Of a stretch of DNA of 57,939 nucleotides, positions 17,165 to 24,476 are shown piece after piece. The DNA lies in NCBI GenBank assembly GCA_009768935.1, contig WESA01000010.1:1-57939 (forward strand), read 5' to 3'. How positions within the stretch are numbered: position 1 is the stretch's first letter; every line of letters begins with the position of its first letter. The position numbers and the translations under genes were made by a program. The notes below the pieces were generated by a model, which saw only the letters and a program-made list of their open reading frames with translations, searched no databases and was not told the origin of the DNA. This DNA comes from Rectinema subterraneum. Lineage in GTDB: Bacteria; Spirochaetota; Spirochaetia; Treponematales; Rectinemataceae.

Positions 17165-18679
17165 CCCTTGTGGCGCAGGTTGAGCTTTTGCAAACGCAGC
17201 TATCAGGTCGACCAGGATTGCCGGCACCTTGAATAAAGGATCGGTAAAGGCCGCATAATTCTCGTCTTCTCCATGTACTTCTTTGAGCACATAATTCATG
17301 CCAGGAACGATCTTTATTGCGGCTGAGGGCTTGGCATCAGCCAGCTTTGCGAAAGCTTCGCGGCTGACTTGCATGTCGTTCTCACCATACACAAGCAGGA
17401 CCGGCACTGGCACTTTTTTCAGTTCTTTTACAGGATCAAAGGCAAGCCATGAAGCGAGCCATTCTTTTCTGCTGGGGGAGAAGAAATCGGCAAGAATTTC
17501 AGGAACGGGGATGAGAGCGCCAGTCTTGATGAGCGTTTGTGCAGCTTCCATGGCGGTGTTGCGGATTTCCTCATCCTGGTCTTCGAGCGAGCCTGCAAGG
17601 GCTTCCATCGGACTCTGCCCGCTAGAATCAAGCATAATAAGGCCATCGACTAGATCGGCATCCTGGCCGAGCTGGTTCAGGGCTGCGAGCGCCATCCACG
17701 CGCCTTCATTCATCCCTGCAAGGATGAGCCTGCCTTCCCGCGGAAGCGCTGCGGCAGCACGAATGACTGCAGCAAGATCCTTCACATGCTGGGCAAAACT
17801 CGTCATATGCCCGGATTTCTCCAGCATATAGGCCTCGGCCGCCCCCCGTCGGTCATACCGGAAACTCCCCACATTGCGCGCGCGCAAGCCTTCAGCAAGC
17901 TGCAGAAGCGTATCTGTCTTGCCCGGCACTTCGAAATTGTTGCCATTGCGGTCTGTTTTTCCTGCGCCTGCAACAAGAATCACAAGGGGAAAAGAGGCAA
18001 AAGCAGCAGGGTTCAGTTCGGCGGCAGCATGCACCGGGAATGTGATTGTTGCTGGAAGAAGCCCGCCTTCTGCAGGCACCTCAAAGGGCATTTCGCCTGG
18101 CTTCAGCTGTGCTTCCTGTTTTTGCACATAAAAAGAACCTTTCCAGGAACGACCGCGCACCGTGCCGACGATTCCGCCCTTTTTGGCACTTCCTTGCGGG
18201 GCAAATGTGCCAGAATAACTTCCCGAGAACGCGAGCTCCTCTTCTGCTCCTGTCGCATCAAGCACGAGCGAAAGGCTGTCAGCGTTCAGCGAATATCGAT
18301 CGACAGGATACGAAAACATGCCTTGTTCCGGAATATCGACCAGCATCCCCCTGCCTGCTGAAAGAATGCGGATGACGAAGTCAAAGCTGTAATTGCCCGA
18401 CTGCCCTGTCTGGACCGGCTGAAGAATGAGTTTGCCTGCCCACGTGCCCGGCGCGATTTTGGCACTTGTATCGGCCTGAGCGGCTGGCGCTTCGAAGGAT
18501 GGAACAGCTGCGACTGGAGTTTCTGAAGCTGGAATTTCTGGGGCTGGAATTTCTGCGATCGGTACTGGTGATATCTGAGAAGCCGAAGACATCTGCGCGC
18601 AAACTGCTCCCCCCGCACCAGCTGCCAGAAAAAGGAAAATCGTAAGAAACCTGATTGCCAGGCTGCTTTTCGGTATCAT
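17141..18679 (-). CDS. Exported alpha/beta-hydrolase-fold protein lacking catalytic Ser and His
   Basis: A 512-residue exported protein. It has a signal peptide (cleavage near AVCAQ), a repetitive Pro/Ala/Glu-rich linker (about 35-75), an N-terminal beta domain typical of one S9/S33-like secreted hydrolase group (GTWAGKLIL...GSFYVQ), then an alpha/beta-hydrolase domain. The nucleophile elbow reads AGMNEGAW, with Asn324 where the family has Ser (GHSEG). The usual catalytic His after the last strand is Tyr463 (PGMNYVLK instead of the typical MNH/LNH). Only the acid Asp435 (YGENDMQ) remains. The fold is intact, so this looks like a pseudoenzyme or a binding protein. It overlaps the adk stop by 4 nt. 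The 3' end overlaps the convergent lipoprotein gene. Confidence 0.8.
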   Translation of the reverse strand: MIPKSSLAIRFLTIFLFLAAGAGGAVCAQMSSASQISPVPIAEIPAPEIPASETPVAAVPSFEAPAAQADTSAKIAPGTWAGKLILQPVQTGQSGNYSFDFVIRILSAGRGMLVDIPEQGMFSYPVDRYSLNADSLSLVLDATGAEEELAFSGSYSGTFAPQGSAKKGGIVGTVRGRSWKGSFYVQKQEAQLKPGEMPFEVPAEGGLLPATITFPVHAAAELNPAAFASFPLVILVAGAGKTDRNGNNFEVPGKTDTLLQLAEGLRARNVGSFRYDRRGAAEAYMLEKSGHMTSFAQHVKDLAAVIRAAAALPREGRLILAGMNEGAWMALAALNQLGQDADLVDGLIMLDSSGQSPMEALAGSLEDQDEEIRNTAMEAAQTLIKTGALIPVPEILADFFSPSRKEWLASWLAFDPVKELKKVPVPVLLVYGENDMQVSREAFAKLADAKPSAAIKIVPGMNYVLKEVHGEDENYAAFTDPLFKVPAILVDLIAAFAKAQPAPQGLLPWSSH

Positions 18680-19332
18680 TTTCTCAAAAAGCGACCAATC
18701 TCTGAAATGAATGCATTATATACTGTCTCGGCATCCGGGCTGCCATCGATGGTCAAAAGAAGGCTCCTGTTGCCATACCATCCAATAAGTGGCTCAGTTT
18801 CTTCGTGGTACGCATTGAGCCTCGCCTTGACAGTTTCTTCCTTGTCGTCATTGCGAATGTAGAGCTCGCCGCTGCAAAGGTCGCAAATTCCTTCCACTTT
18901 TGGCGGCTTTGTCACGACATGATAGATCGCTCCGCACACCTTACACACCCTTCGGCCGGTGAGCCTGAACAGAATAAGCTCATCCTTGACTTCGAAATCG
19001 ACAGCGGCATCCAGCGAAGAAAAACCAGCAAGGGCTTCAGCTTGTGCAATCGTTCGCGGGAAACCGTCGAGAATGTAGCTTCGCTGCGCATCGGGCCAGG
19101 AAAGCCGGTCTTTTACGATCGCGATAGTGAGCTCATCCGGAACAAGCCCCCCAGCTGCCAGAATAGCCTGAACCTTGAGGCCCAGTTCAGTCTTTTCCTT
19201 GACAGCTGTGCGGAATATGTCTCCTGTGCTTATCTGGGGAATGCCAAGGCGCTCTGATACCATTCTCGAAATTGTGCCTTTGCCGGCACCCGGAGGACCG
19301 AGGAAAACAAGTTTCATTGAATCTATGCTCAT
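18676..19332 (-). CDS. adk: Adenylate kinase
   Basis: Interconverts AMP + ATP and 2 ADP. P-loop GPPGAGKGT, the AMP-binding STGDIFR and DGFPRT motifs, and a long LID domain with a zinc site (CKVCG...CDLC) are present, the last as in Gram-positive and many anaerobe enzymes. The start is uncertain. ATG at 19332 is preferred (218 aa) because TATATA lies 6 nt before it, suggesting a leaderless start; ATG at 19317 gives the textbook MKLVFLGPP start, and 19350 is also open. None has a ribosome-binding site. The stop overlaps the next gene by ATGA, coupling adk to the hydrolase-fold protein. Confidence 0.95.
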   Translation of the reverse strand: MSIDSMKLVFLGPPGAGKGTISRMVSERLGIPQISTGDIFRTAVKEKTELGLKVQAILAAGGLVPDELTIAIVKDRLSWPDAQRSYILDGFPRTIAQAEALAGFSSLDAAVDFEVKDELILFRLTGRRVCKVCGAIYHVVTKPPKVEGICDLCSGELYIRNDDKEETVKARLNAYHEETEPLIGWYGNRSLLLTIDGSPDAETVYNAFISEIGRFLRK

Positions 19333-19338
19333 GTTATC

Positions 19339-19366
19339 TATATACACCATTTCGTGATATTGAAAA
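19339..19366 (-). promoter_or_regulatory. candidate promoter of adk, predicted leaderless
   Basis: On the minus strand TTTTCA (19366-19361) is followed after 16 bp by TATATA (19344-19339), with 6 nt to the ATG at 19332. The arrangement matches those at lysS and the HAD gene. Confidence 0.4.
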
Positions 19367-19434
19367 AGGGCGATGCAGCGCGGAATTCAGCCCCCAAGCC
19401 TGAAAGCTGGAGCGTATTCGATACTGCTGGAAAG

Positions 19435-20370
19435 TTATTCCTGATCGGATGACCAGCTTTTGTGCATTCGGTAGCGAAAAATAATCTCCATCTTGTCACG
19501 AATGGAAGCTGTCGGCAAAACAATTGTAAATGCTTGCTTTGTGCGGAAATCGGTGCTTGAGGGGGTCGCGACGATATGCGGATCGAGCATCGCGCACACG
19601 TTCTCAGCCTCGATCTTTTCGAGATAGGGCCTCGCTGCTGATTCTTCGTCTCTCTGCACGACATGGATACAGTGCCGCCAATCCACACCGGATTCCTGGG
19701 CCTCCTTTTTCCATATGCGCATGTCTTCGGAGATATATTTCGCGGCAATGGGCAATACATCGGAGCCTATGAGATGTGTAAGCTCGAGCGACAGACCGCT
19801 ATGCATGCCAATGAACCTTCGTACGATTTCGATGGTATCGGCTTGCATACCCAGATCGAGCACTTTGATGAATGGGTCGAGAATGCCTTCAACTTGCATT
19901 CTTGCAATAGAAAGGCGGAATGCATATTCGGTTTTAAGCGGTTTTGCCGGGTCGGGCGAACCTTCCGGCACAACAATCACAAAGTCCGATGTGCTCATCT
20001 CCGAAGCGAGAAATCGTACGGCAACGGTGAGATGGGTAAGCTGGAATGGATCGAAAGAGCCAATATAGATGCAGGCGCGAATTTTTCCTCTGTCGGCTCG
20101 GATTATCTTTGGATATTCGGAAAGGTCCACAGGCACGAGCAAGCCGCTTGTCATTTTTCGATCGATGCCGTCGAGCCCCTGAATGAGCAGATTTTCGTAA
20201 TATGAGTAGTCCCTGATCTCGGCACACGAGAAATACCCCGTATTTGCGTTTTGATCAAAGACCTTCTTGAGCTTTCGAGCAACGATATCTACGCTCGCAT
20301 GTGAAAATCGCGAAGGCCATCTTGGGCGGGAACAGGGCTTCCCGGGCGTATCCCATTCAAATGATGCCAT
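19435..20370 (-). CDS. NadD-like nucleotidyltransferase with N-terminal extension
   Basis: Cytidylyltransferase-fold protein of the nicotinate-nucleotide adenylyltransferase group. The nucleotide-binding signature YIGSFDPFQLTH lies at about residues 102-113. Near the C-terminus ATPSSTDFR matches the ISSTxIR motif that contacts the triphosphate. The domain is preceded by ~98 residues not found in ordinary NadD (~200 aa), giving 311 in total. The spacing between the two motifs is also long. It could be a NAD-synthesis enzyme, a fused regulatory form, or an adenylyltransferase for another substrate. No ribosome site precedes the ATG; TAATAC lies 10 nt upstream, so the start may be nearly leaderless or the true start may be internal. 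Confidence 0.75.
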   Translation of the reverse strand: MASFEWDTPGKPCSRPRWPSRFSHASVDIVARKLKKVFDQNANTGYFSCAEIRDYSYYENLLIQGLDGIDRKMTSGLLVPVDLSEYPKIIRADRGKIRACIYIGSFDPFQLTHLTVAVRFLASEMSTSDFVIVVPEGSPDPAKPLKTEYAFRLSIARMQVEGILDPFIKVLDLGMQADTIEIVRRFIGMHSGLSLELTHLIGSDVLPIAAKYISEDMRIWKKEAQESGVDWRHCIHVVQRDEESAARPYLEKIEAENVCAMLDPHIVATPSSTDFRTKQAFTIVLPTASIRDKMEIIFRYRMHKSWSSDQE

Positions 20371-20507
20371 ACAGAATCAAGTATTAAATAAAAATCTTTT
20401 CAATGCAATGCTTCTTTCAAAGATTTAAATGGGCGGCGAATTCTTGCAGCTTACGCATATGTATGGCGACCCTCAAATGCATTGTGCCAAGCGCATGTAT
20501 GATTGCC

Positions 20508-20539
20508 TGCATATGCGCGCCACCTTGCATATTCGCGCC
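20508..20539. repeat. tandem direct repeat TGCATATnCGCGCC
   Basis: TGCATATGCGCGCC (20508-20521) and TGCATATTCGCGCC (20526-20539) match at 13 of 14 positions with an 18-bp period. A looser third copy (GCATATGTATGGCG) is near 20456. They lie between the divergent NadD-like gene and the hydrogenase operon and could be binding sites for a regulator of either. Confidence 0.5.
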
Positions 20540-20681
20540 GTCCTGAAAATGTAGTATTTCTTATTTTAATATTAAATATGAAAATATTTTATAATAGATA
20601 ATTTTTTATCATATAAATAACTCCATATCATATTTATATTATATAAAAATTGCTTGATATAATTTTATAGATAATTTTTTC

Positions 20682-20710
20682 TTGACAAAAACAGCAACAT
20701 GTAGCAAAAT
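20682..20710 (+). promoter_or_regulatory. hydrogenase operon promoter
   Basis: A perfect -35 TTGACA (20682-20687) is separated by 17 bp from CAAAAT (20705-20710). The AT-rich block lies directly upstream. A start point near 20717 would put a small hairpin in the leader. Confidence 0.55.
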
Positions 20711-20721
20711 TATTATCAATG

Positions 20722-20736
20722 GCCGCACCATGCGGC
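20722..20736 (+). promoter_or_regulatory. leader hairpin of the hydrogenase operon
   Basis: GCCGCA and TGCGGC form a perfect 6-bp stem with a 3-nt loop between the predicted start point and the AAAAGGAGG ribosome site. It may act as an operator dyad or an mRNA 5' stabiliser. Confidence 0.35.
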
Positions 20737-20756
20737 GATTGCGAAAAGGAGGCACC

Positions 20757-21272
20757 ATGACAAAGACCGCATCCAATACAAAAATGCCTGACATCGATTC
20801 GATAGTCGACTCATGCAAAGAAAAGCCTGGCAGTCTGCTCAGCGCTCTGGAGCAGGCTCAGCAGAATGATCCCAGGAAATACCTTTCGGAGGCGACGCTT
20901 CGGAGAATATCGGCTAAACTTGGAGTGCCTCTTTCCAAGGTTTATTCAGTAGCTACATTTTATTCTTTTTTCAGCCTGAAGCCGCAAGGCGAGCATGTCA
21001 TTGTCGTATGCAGAGGAACCGCATGCCATACGAGGGGGTCTCTGGCCCTTCTCAACGAATCCCTCTCCCGCCTCGGCATCAAGGAATTCAAGGAAGAAGA
21101 GGAAAACTCGGCCACTAGCAGCGACAGTTTTGCGACAATCCGCACTGTTGCCTGCTTTGGCCAGTGTGCGCTCGCTCCGGTCATTATGGTAGATGGGAAG
21201 GTGCTCTCCCGCATGACAGTCGGGAAGCTCGTCTCTTTGATTGAAAAAATGAAGAAAGGGGGCGAGAAATGA
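20757..21272 (+). CDS. hydC: [FeFe] hydrogenase NuoE-like [2Fe-2S] subunit (HydC/HndA)
   Basis: Thioredoxin-fold [2Fe-2S] subunit of an NAD-linked multimeric hydrogenase, homologous to complex I NuoE. The 171-residue protein has the helical N-terminus (LRRISAKLGVPLSKVYSVATFYSFF) and the four cluster ligands in CRGTAC and CFGQC. An acidic insert (KEEEENSATSSD) sits between them. Start: the ATG at 20757 preceded by AAAAGGAGG; a longer frame starting with TTG at 20682 coincides with the promoter and is rejected. The stop overlaps the next gene by ATGA. It passes electrons between the FMN subunit and the hydrogenase module. Confidence 0.93.
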   Translation: MTKTASNTKMPDIDSIVDSCKEKPGSLLSALEQAQQNDPRKYLSEATLRRISAKLGVPLSKVYSVATFYSFFSLKPQGEHVIVVCRGTACHTRGSLALLNESLSRLGIKEFKEEEENSATSSDSFATIRTVACFGQCALAPVIMVDGKVLSRMTVGKLVSLIEKMKKGGEK

Positions 21273-24200
21273 AAAACGCCAGTGATCTGGGCTTTCTTGC
21301 CCAAACAGGGCTTGCTCGCATCCATGGAGATAAACCATGGATTTCGGTCGGGATGGGTACCTGCGGTATAGGCTCGGGAGCAGACAAAGTCTGGGAAATA
21401 CTCAATCAAAAAGCAAAAGCAAGCGAAATTCTGGTGCGCAGGGTTGGATGTTTCGGTTTTTGCGCCGCAGAGCCCGCTGTCATGACATGGATGCCGGGAA
21501 AACCGGTGCTCTTTTTTACCGATGTCGATGAGCAGAAGACCAGGCGAATCCTCGGCGGACTGGAAAATTCAGCTTCATACGACAAAATAGCCAAACTTGC
21601 GGAAGCCAAAATCGAGGAATGGGATTTCAGAACCTCAAAGATCGAATTCGGTCACGGGTACGCCCAGCTCCCAGCATGGAAAGATCTCAATTTCTTCAAG
21701 GGTCAAGAGAAGATTGTTCTGCGCGATGCGGGGCTCATCGACCCGGAAAGCATCGAGGACTACATCGCGGTTGGTGGATATGGCAGTCTTGTCCGCGCGC
21801 TTACCTCCATGCCCCCCGAATCGATTATCGAAGAAGTGCGCAAATCGGGCCTGAGAGGCCGTGGAGGCGCTGGATTCCCGACATGGAAAAAATGGTCAAT
21901 TATGCGGCAATCGCTGCTCGACAATCCAGGCGAAGGGTACATCATCTGCAATGCGGACGAAGGCGACCCCGGAGCCTACATGAACCGCAACGAAATCGAA
22001 TCCGACCCGCACATGCTCCTTGAAGGTATGATCCTCGGCGCCTATGCCATGGGCGCAACGCGCGGTGTGGTCTATGTTCGCGCTGAATATCCGCTTGCCG
22101 TGTACCGGCTCACCAAAGCGATTGAAGATGCCCGCGAGCATGGACTACTAGGGATTAACATTCTCGGGACCAAATTCTCGTTCGATATCGATATTGTGAC
22201 AGGGGCAGGCGCATTTGTCTGCGGCGAAGAGACAGCTCTTATCGCTTCTATCGAAGGCAATGCGGGAAGGCCCCGCCCCAGACCTCCCTTCCCTGTCCAG
22301 AAGGGCCTTTATGGCAGACCTACATCCATAAACAATGTCGAAACATGGTGCAATATTCCTGTCATCATCGCCCGCGGCGGAGAGTGGTTTGCAGGTTTCG
22401 GGACACCGACCAGCACGGGCACCAAGGTGTTCTCATTCGTCGGCAAGGTTCGCAACACAGGCCTAGTGGAGCTGCAGCTCGGCAGCACACTTGAAAGCGT
22501 CATCTATGGCATTTGCGGCGGTATGGGCCCCAAGAAAAAGATAAAGGCGGTACAATGCGGCGGACCCTCGGGCGGCTGCGTGCCCGCAAGTCTTTTCAAA
22601 ACGCCGATCGATTATGAGCATCTTGCGGAACTGGGCGCTATTATGGGCTCAGGCGGCATGGTCGTCATGGACCAGGACAACTGCATGGTCGATGTCGCAC
22701 GCTACTTTACCGGCTTTGTAGTCGGCGAGTCCTGCGGAAAATGCACGCCCTGCCGCGAAGGCACCTCCCAGATGCTGCATATTCTGCAGAAAGTGTCCGA
22801 TGGCGAAGCTACCGAATCGGATCTCGATACACTCCAGGATCTGGCACTCACTGTGAAAGATTCTTCTCTTTGCGGGCTTGGACAGACTTCAGCTAACCCG
22901 GTGCTCACCACCCTCAGATATTTCCGCGATGAATATATTCAGCACATAAAAGGAAAACGCTGCCCCGCAGGCGTATGCGAAAACCTCTATATCGCGCTGT
23001 GCGAATCTTCATGCCCATTGCACATGAATATTCCGGGTTATCTGCAGCTTCTGAAAGAAAACCGCATAGAGGATGCGTTCGAGCTTACCTTGCGGGAAAA
23101 TCCCCTGCCCGGAACAATCGGCCGCATCTGCCACTTCCATTGCCGCATGCGCTGCCGCAGGGACATGCTGGATGAACCTGTTTCCCAGGGAGAAATCCAC
23201 CGCTACCTTGCCGATACGATGTACAAAATGGGCCGCGAAAAGCAAATCTACGCCAATATCATAAAAGAAAAATTCCCGTCGACCGGTAAGCGGATTGCGA
23301 TTATCGGCGCAGGGCCAGCAGGCCTCACTGCAGCCTCCTATCTTGTGCGCCTTGGGCATGAGGTGACTGTATATGAAGCGAGCGACGAGCCTGGGGGCGT
23401 GCTCCGCTGGGGAATCCCTGCCTACCGGCTGCCGAAAGATGTTCTCAAAAAGGAAGTGAGCTTTATCGAAAAGCTGGGCGTGCGGTTCGTGTACAACACG
23501 CGAATCGCAGAACCGGAACAATGGCGCCGGCTCTCTGACAGCAATGATGCGATTATCGTTGCTGCTGGCGCTTCCGCAGAGCTTGAACTCGGCATTCCAG
23601 GGGAAGATGCCCAAGGTGTGTACAAAGCCTGCAATTTCCTGGGCATGCTCGCAAAAAAAGAAAAAGTGCATACAGGCGGCGAAGTCGTCGTCATCGGCGG
23701 GGGAAATTCCGCAATCGATGCAGCTCGATCCGCATTGCGGCTCGGTGCGACGGTTACCGTAGTATACCGCCGCTCGAAAATCGACATGCCCGCCAATGAA
23801 GAAGAATTGAAAGGTGCGCTCGAGGAGGGAATCGATCTTATCTGCATGGCCTCCCCTGTCGAAATAGTCACAAAGCAAAAAGAAGGCAAAAAGACCGTAA
23901 AAGCGGTCCGTATCCAGCGCATGAAAGCAGGACCAGTCGATTCTTCCGGTCGGCCAACGCCGATCCCCACAGACAAAATTGACGAAATTTCTTGTTCGAC
24001 GCTCATCGTCGCGATTGGGGAAAAAGTCGAGATTCCGGGTATCGAATCGCTCGGCGTAGAGCGCCTTAAAAATGGCAGAATAAAAGCAGATCCATTTTCT
24101 CTCGTCACATCAAATCCGAAGGTGTACGCAATCGGTGATGCCACGCTCGGCCCGGCAACCGCTGCAGAGGCGATGGGGCAGGCAAAAACGGTTGCAGAAA

Positions 24201-24463
24201 TTATCGACCAAGCACTGACTGGCAAAAAGCGTTTCGATCAGCTGTTCCGCCGCTTTGACTACCGCATGGAAATCCCGCTCAAGATAAGCAAGGAAAAGAT
24301 GACGCGCGCAGGCATGCTTCCTGTGAATGCGCGGAAGAGCAATTTCATGGAAATCAACCTCGGGTATACCGGCGAGCAGGCGCGAATCGAGGCTAACCGC
24401 TGCTTGCGGTGCGATGTCCGCGAACACAGGCGCGAGCCGCGCGGCACGCTGGTGCGTGAATAA
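21269..24463 (+). CDS. hydB: HydB-type NADH-binding hydrogenase subunit fused to a GltD/NfnB-like FAD-NAD(P)H oxidoreductase
   Basis: A 1064-residue fusion. Residues about 1-110 are a thioredoxin-like [2Fe-2S] domain (GTCGIGSG, CFGFC). About 120-560 is the NuoF/HydB core with FMN motif GLRGRGGAGFPTWKKW, ICNADEGDPGAYMNR, NAD motif GAGAFVCGEETALI and [4Fe-4S] ligands C489, C492, C495 and C535. HydB normally continues after KRCPAGVC (C565-C570) with a ferredoxin domain. Here it continues instead into a GltD-type module: Fe-S cysteines C578, C582, C621, C625 and C629, FAD motif GAGPAGLTAA (about 677) and NAD(P) motif VIGGGNSAID (about 807). It would link H2 metabolism to both NADH and a second nucleotide, possibly by flavin-based bifurcation. 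That role is inference. The frame is continuous with no sign of a frameshift. Confidence 0.9.
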   Translation: MKNASDLGFLAQTGLARIHGDKPWISVGMGTCGIGSGADKVWEILNQKAKASEILVRRVGCFGFCAAEPAVMTWMPGKPVLFFTDVDEQKTRRILGGLENSASYDKIAKLAEAKIEEWDFRTSKIEFGHGYAQLPAWKDLNFFKGQEKIVLRDAGLIDPESIEDYIAVGGYGSLVRALTSMPPESIIEEVRKSGLRGRGGAGFPTWKKWSIMRQSLLDNPGEGYIICNADEGDPGAYMNRNEIESDPHMLLEGMILGAYAMGATRGVVYVRAEYPLAVYRLTKAIEDAREHGLLGINILGTKFSFDIDIVTGAGAFVCGEETALIASIEGNAGRPRPRPPFPVQKGLYGRPTSINNVETWCNIPVIIARGGEWFAGFGTPTSTGTKVFSFVGKVRNTGLVELQLGSTLESVIYGICGGMGPKKKIKAVQCGGPSGGCVPASLFKTPIDYEHLAELGAIMGSGGMVVMDQDNCMVDVARYFTGFVVGESCGKCTPCREGTSQMLHILQKVSDGEATESDLDTLQDLALTVKDSSLCGLGQTSANPVLTTLRYFRDEYIQHIKGKRCPAGVCENLYIALCESSCPLHMNIPGYLQLLKENRIEDAFELTLRENPLPGTIGRICHFHCRMRCRRDMLDEPVSQGEIHRYLADTMYKMGREKQIYANIIKEKFPSTGKRIAIIGAGPAGLTAASYLVRLGHEVTVYEASDEPGGVLRWGIPAYRLPKDVLKKEVSFIEKLGVRFVYNTRIAEPEQWRRLSDSNDAIIVAAGASAELELGIPGEDAQGVYKACNFLGMLAKKEKVHTGGEVVVIGGGNSAIDAARSALRLGATVTVVYRRSKIDMPANEEELKGALEEGIDLICMASPVEIVTKQKEGKKTVKAVRIQRMKAGPVDSSGRPTPIPTDKIDEISCSTLIVAIGEKVEIPGIESLGVERLKNGRIKADPFSLVTSNPKVYAIGDATLGPATAAEAMGQAKTVAEIIDQALTGKKRFDQLFRRFDYRMEIPLKISKEKMTRAGMLPVNARKSNFMEINLGYTGEQARIEANRCLRCDVREHRREPRGTLVRE

Positions 24464-24476
24464 AAGGAGGCGGGTC

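Larger units (their letters stand above)
20371..20756. other. 386-bp AT-rich intergenic regulatory region
   Basis: No gene is seen here. Proceeding right, it holds the promoter zone of the minus-strand NadD-like gene, a GC-richer block with repeated GCATAT elements (20450-20539), then about 140 bp of nearly pure A+T (20541-20680). The hydrogenase promoter and leader hairpin end it. The AT-rich block may act as an UP element, a bent or nucleoid-bound region, or be a remnant of acquired DNA. Confidence 0.6.

Noticed and set aside
18470..18570. Repeated GAAGCTGGAATTTCTG-like units as a DNA repeat element
   Set aside because: They simply encode the Pro/Ala/Glu-rich linker of the hydrolase-fold protein.
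20450..20539. CRISPR-like or iteron-like array
   Set aside because: Only two good repeat copies and one weak one, with very short spacing and no associated cas or replication gene.
20682..20756. Longer N-terminus for the NuoE-like subunit starting at TTG 20682
   Set aside because: That TTG is the -35 hexamer itself, and the ATG at 20757 has an excellent ribosome site.
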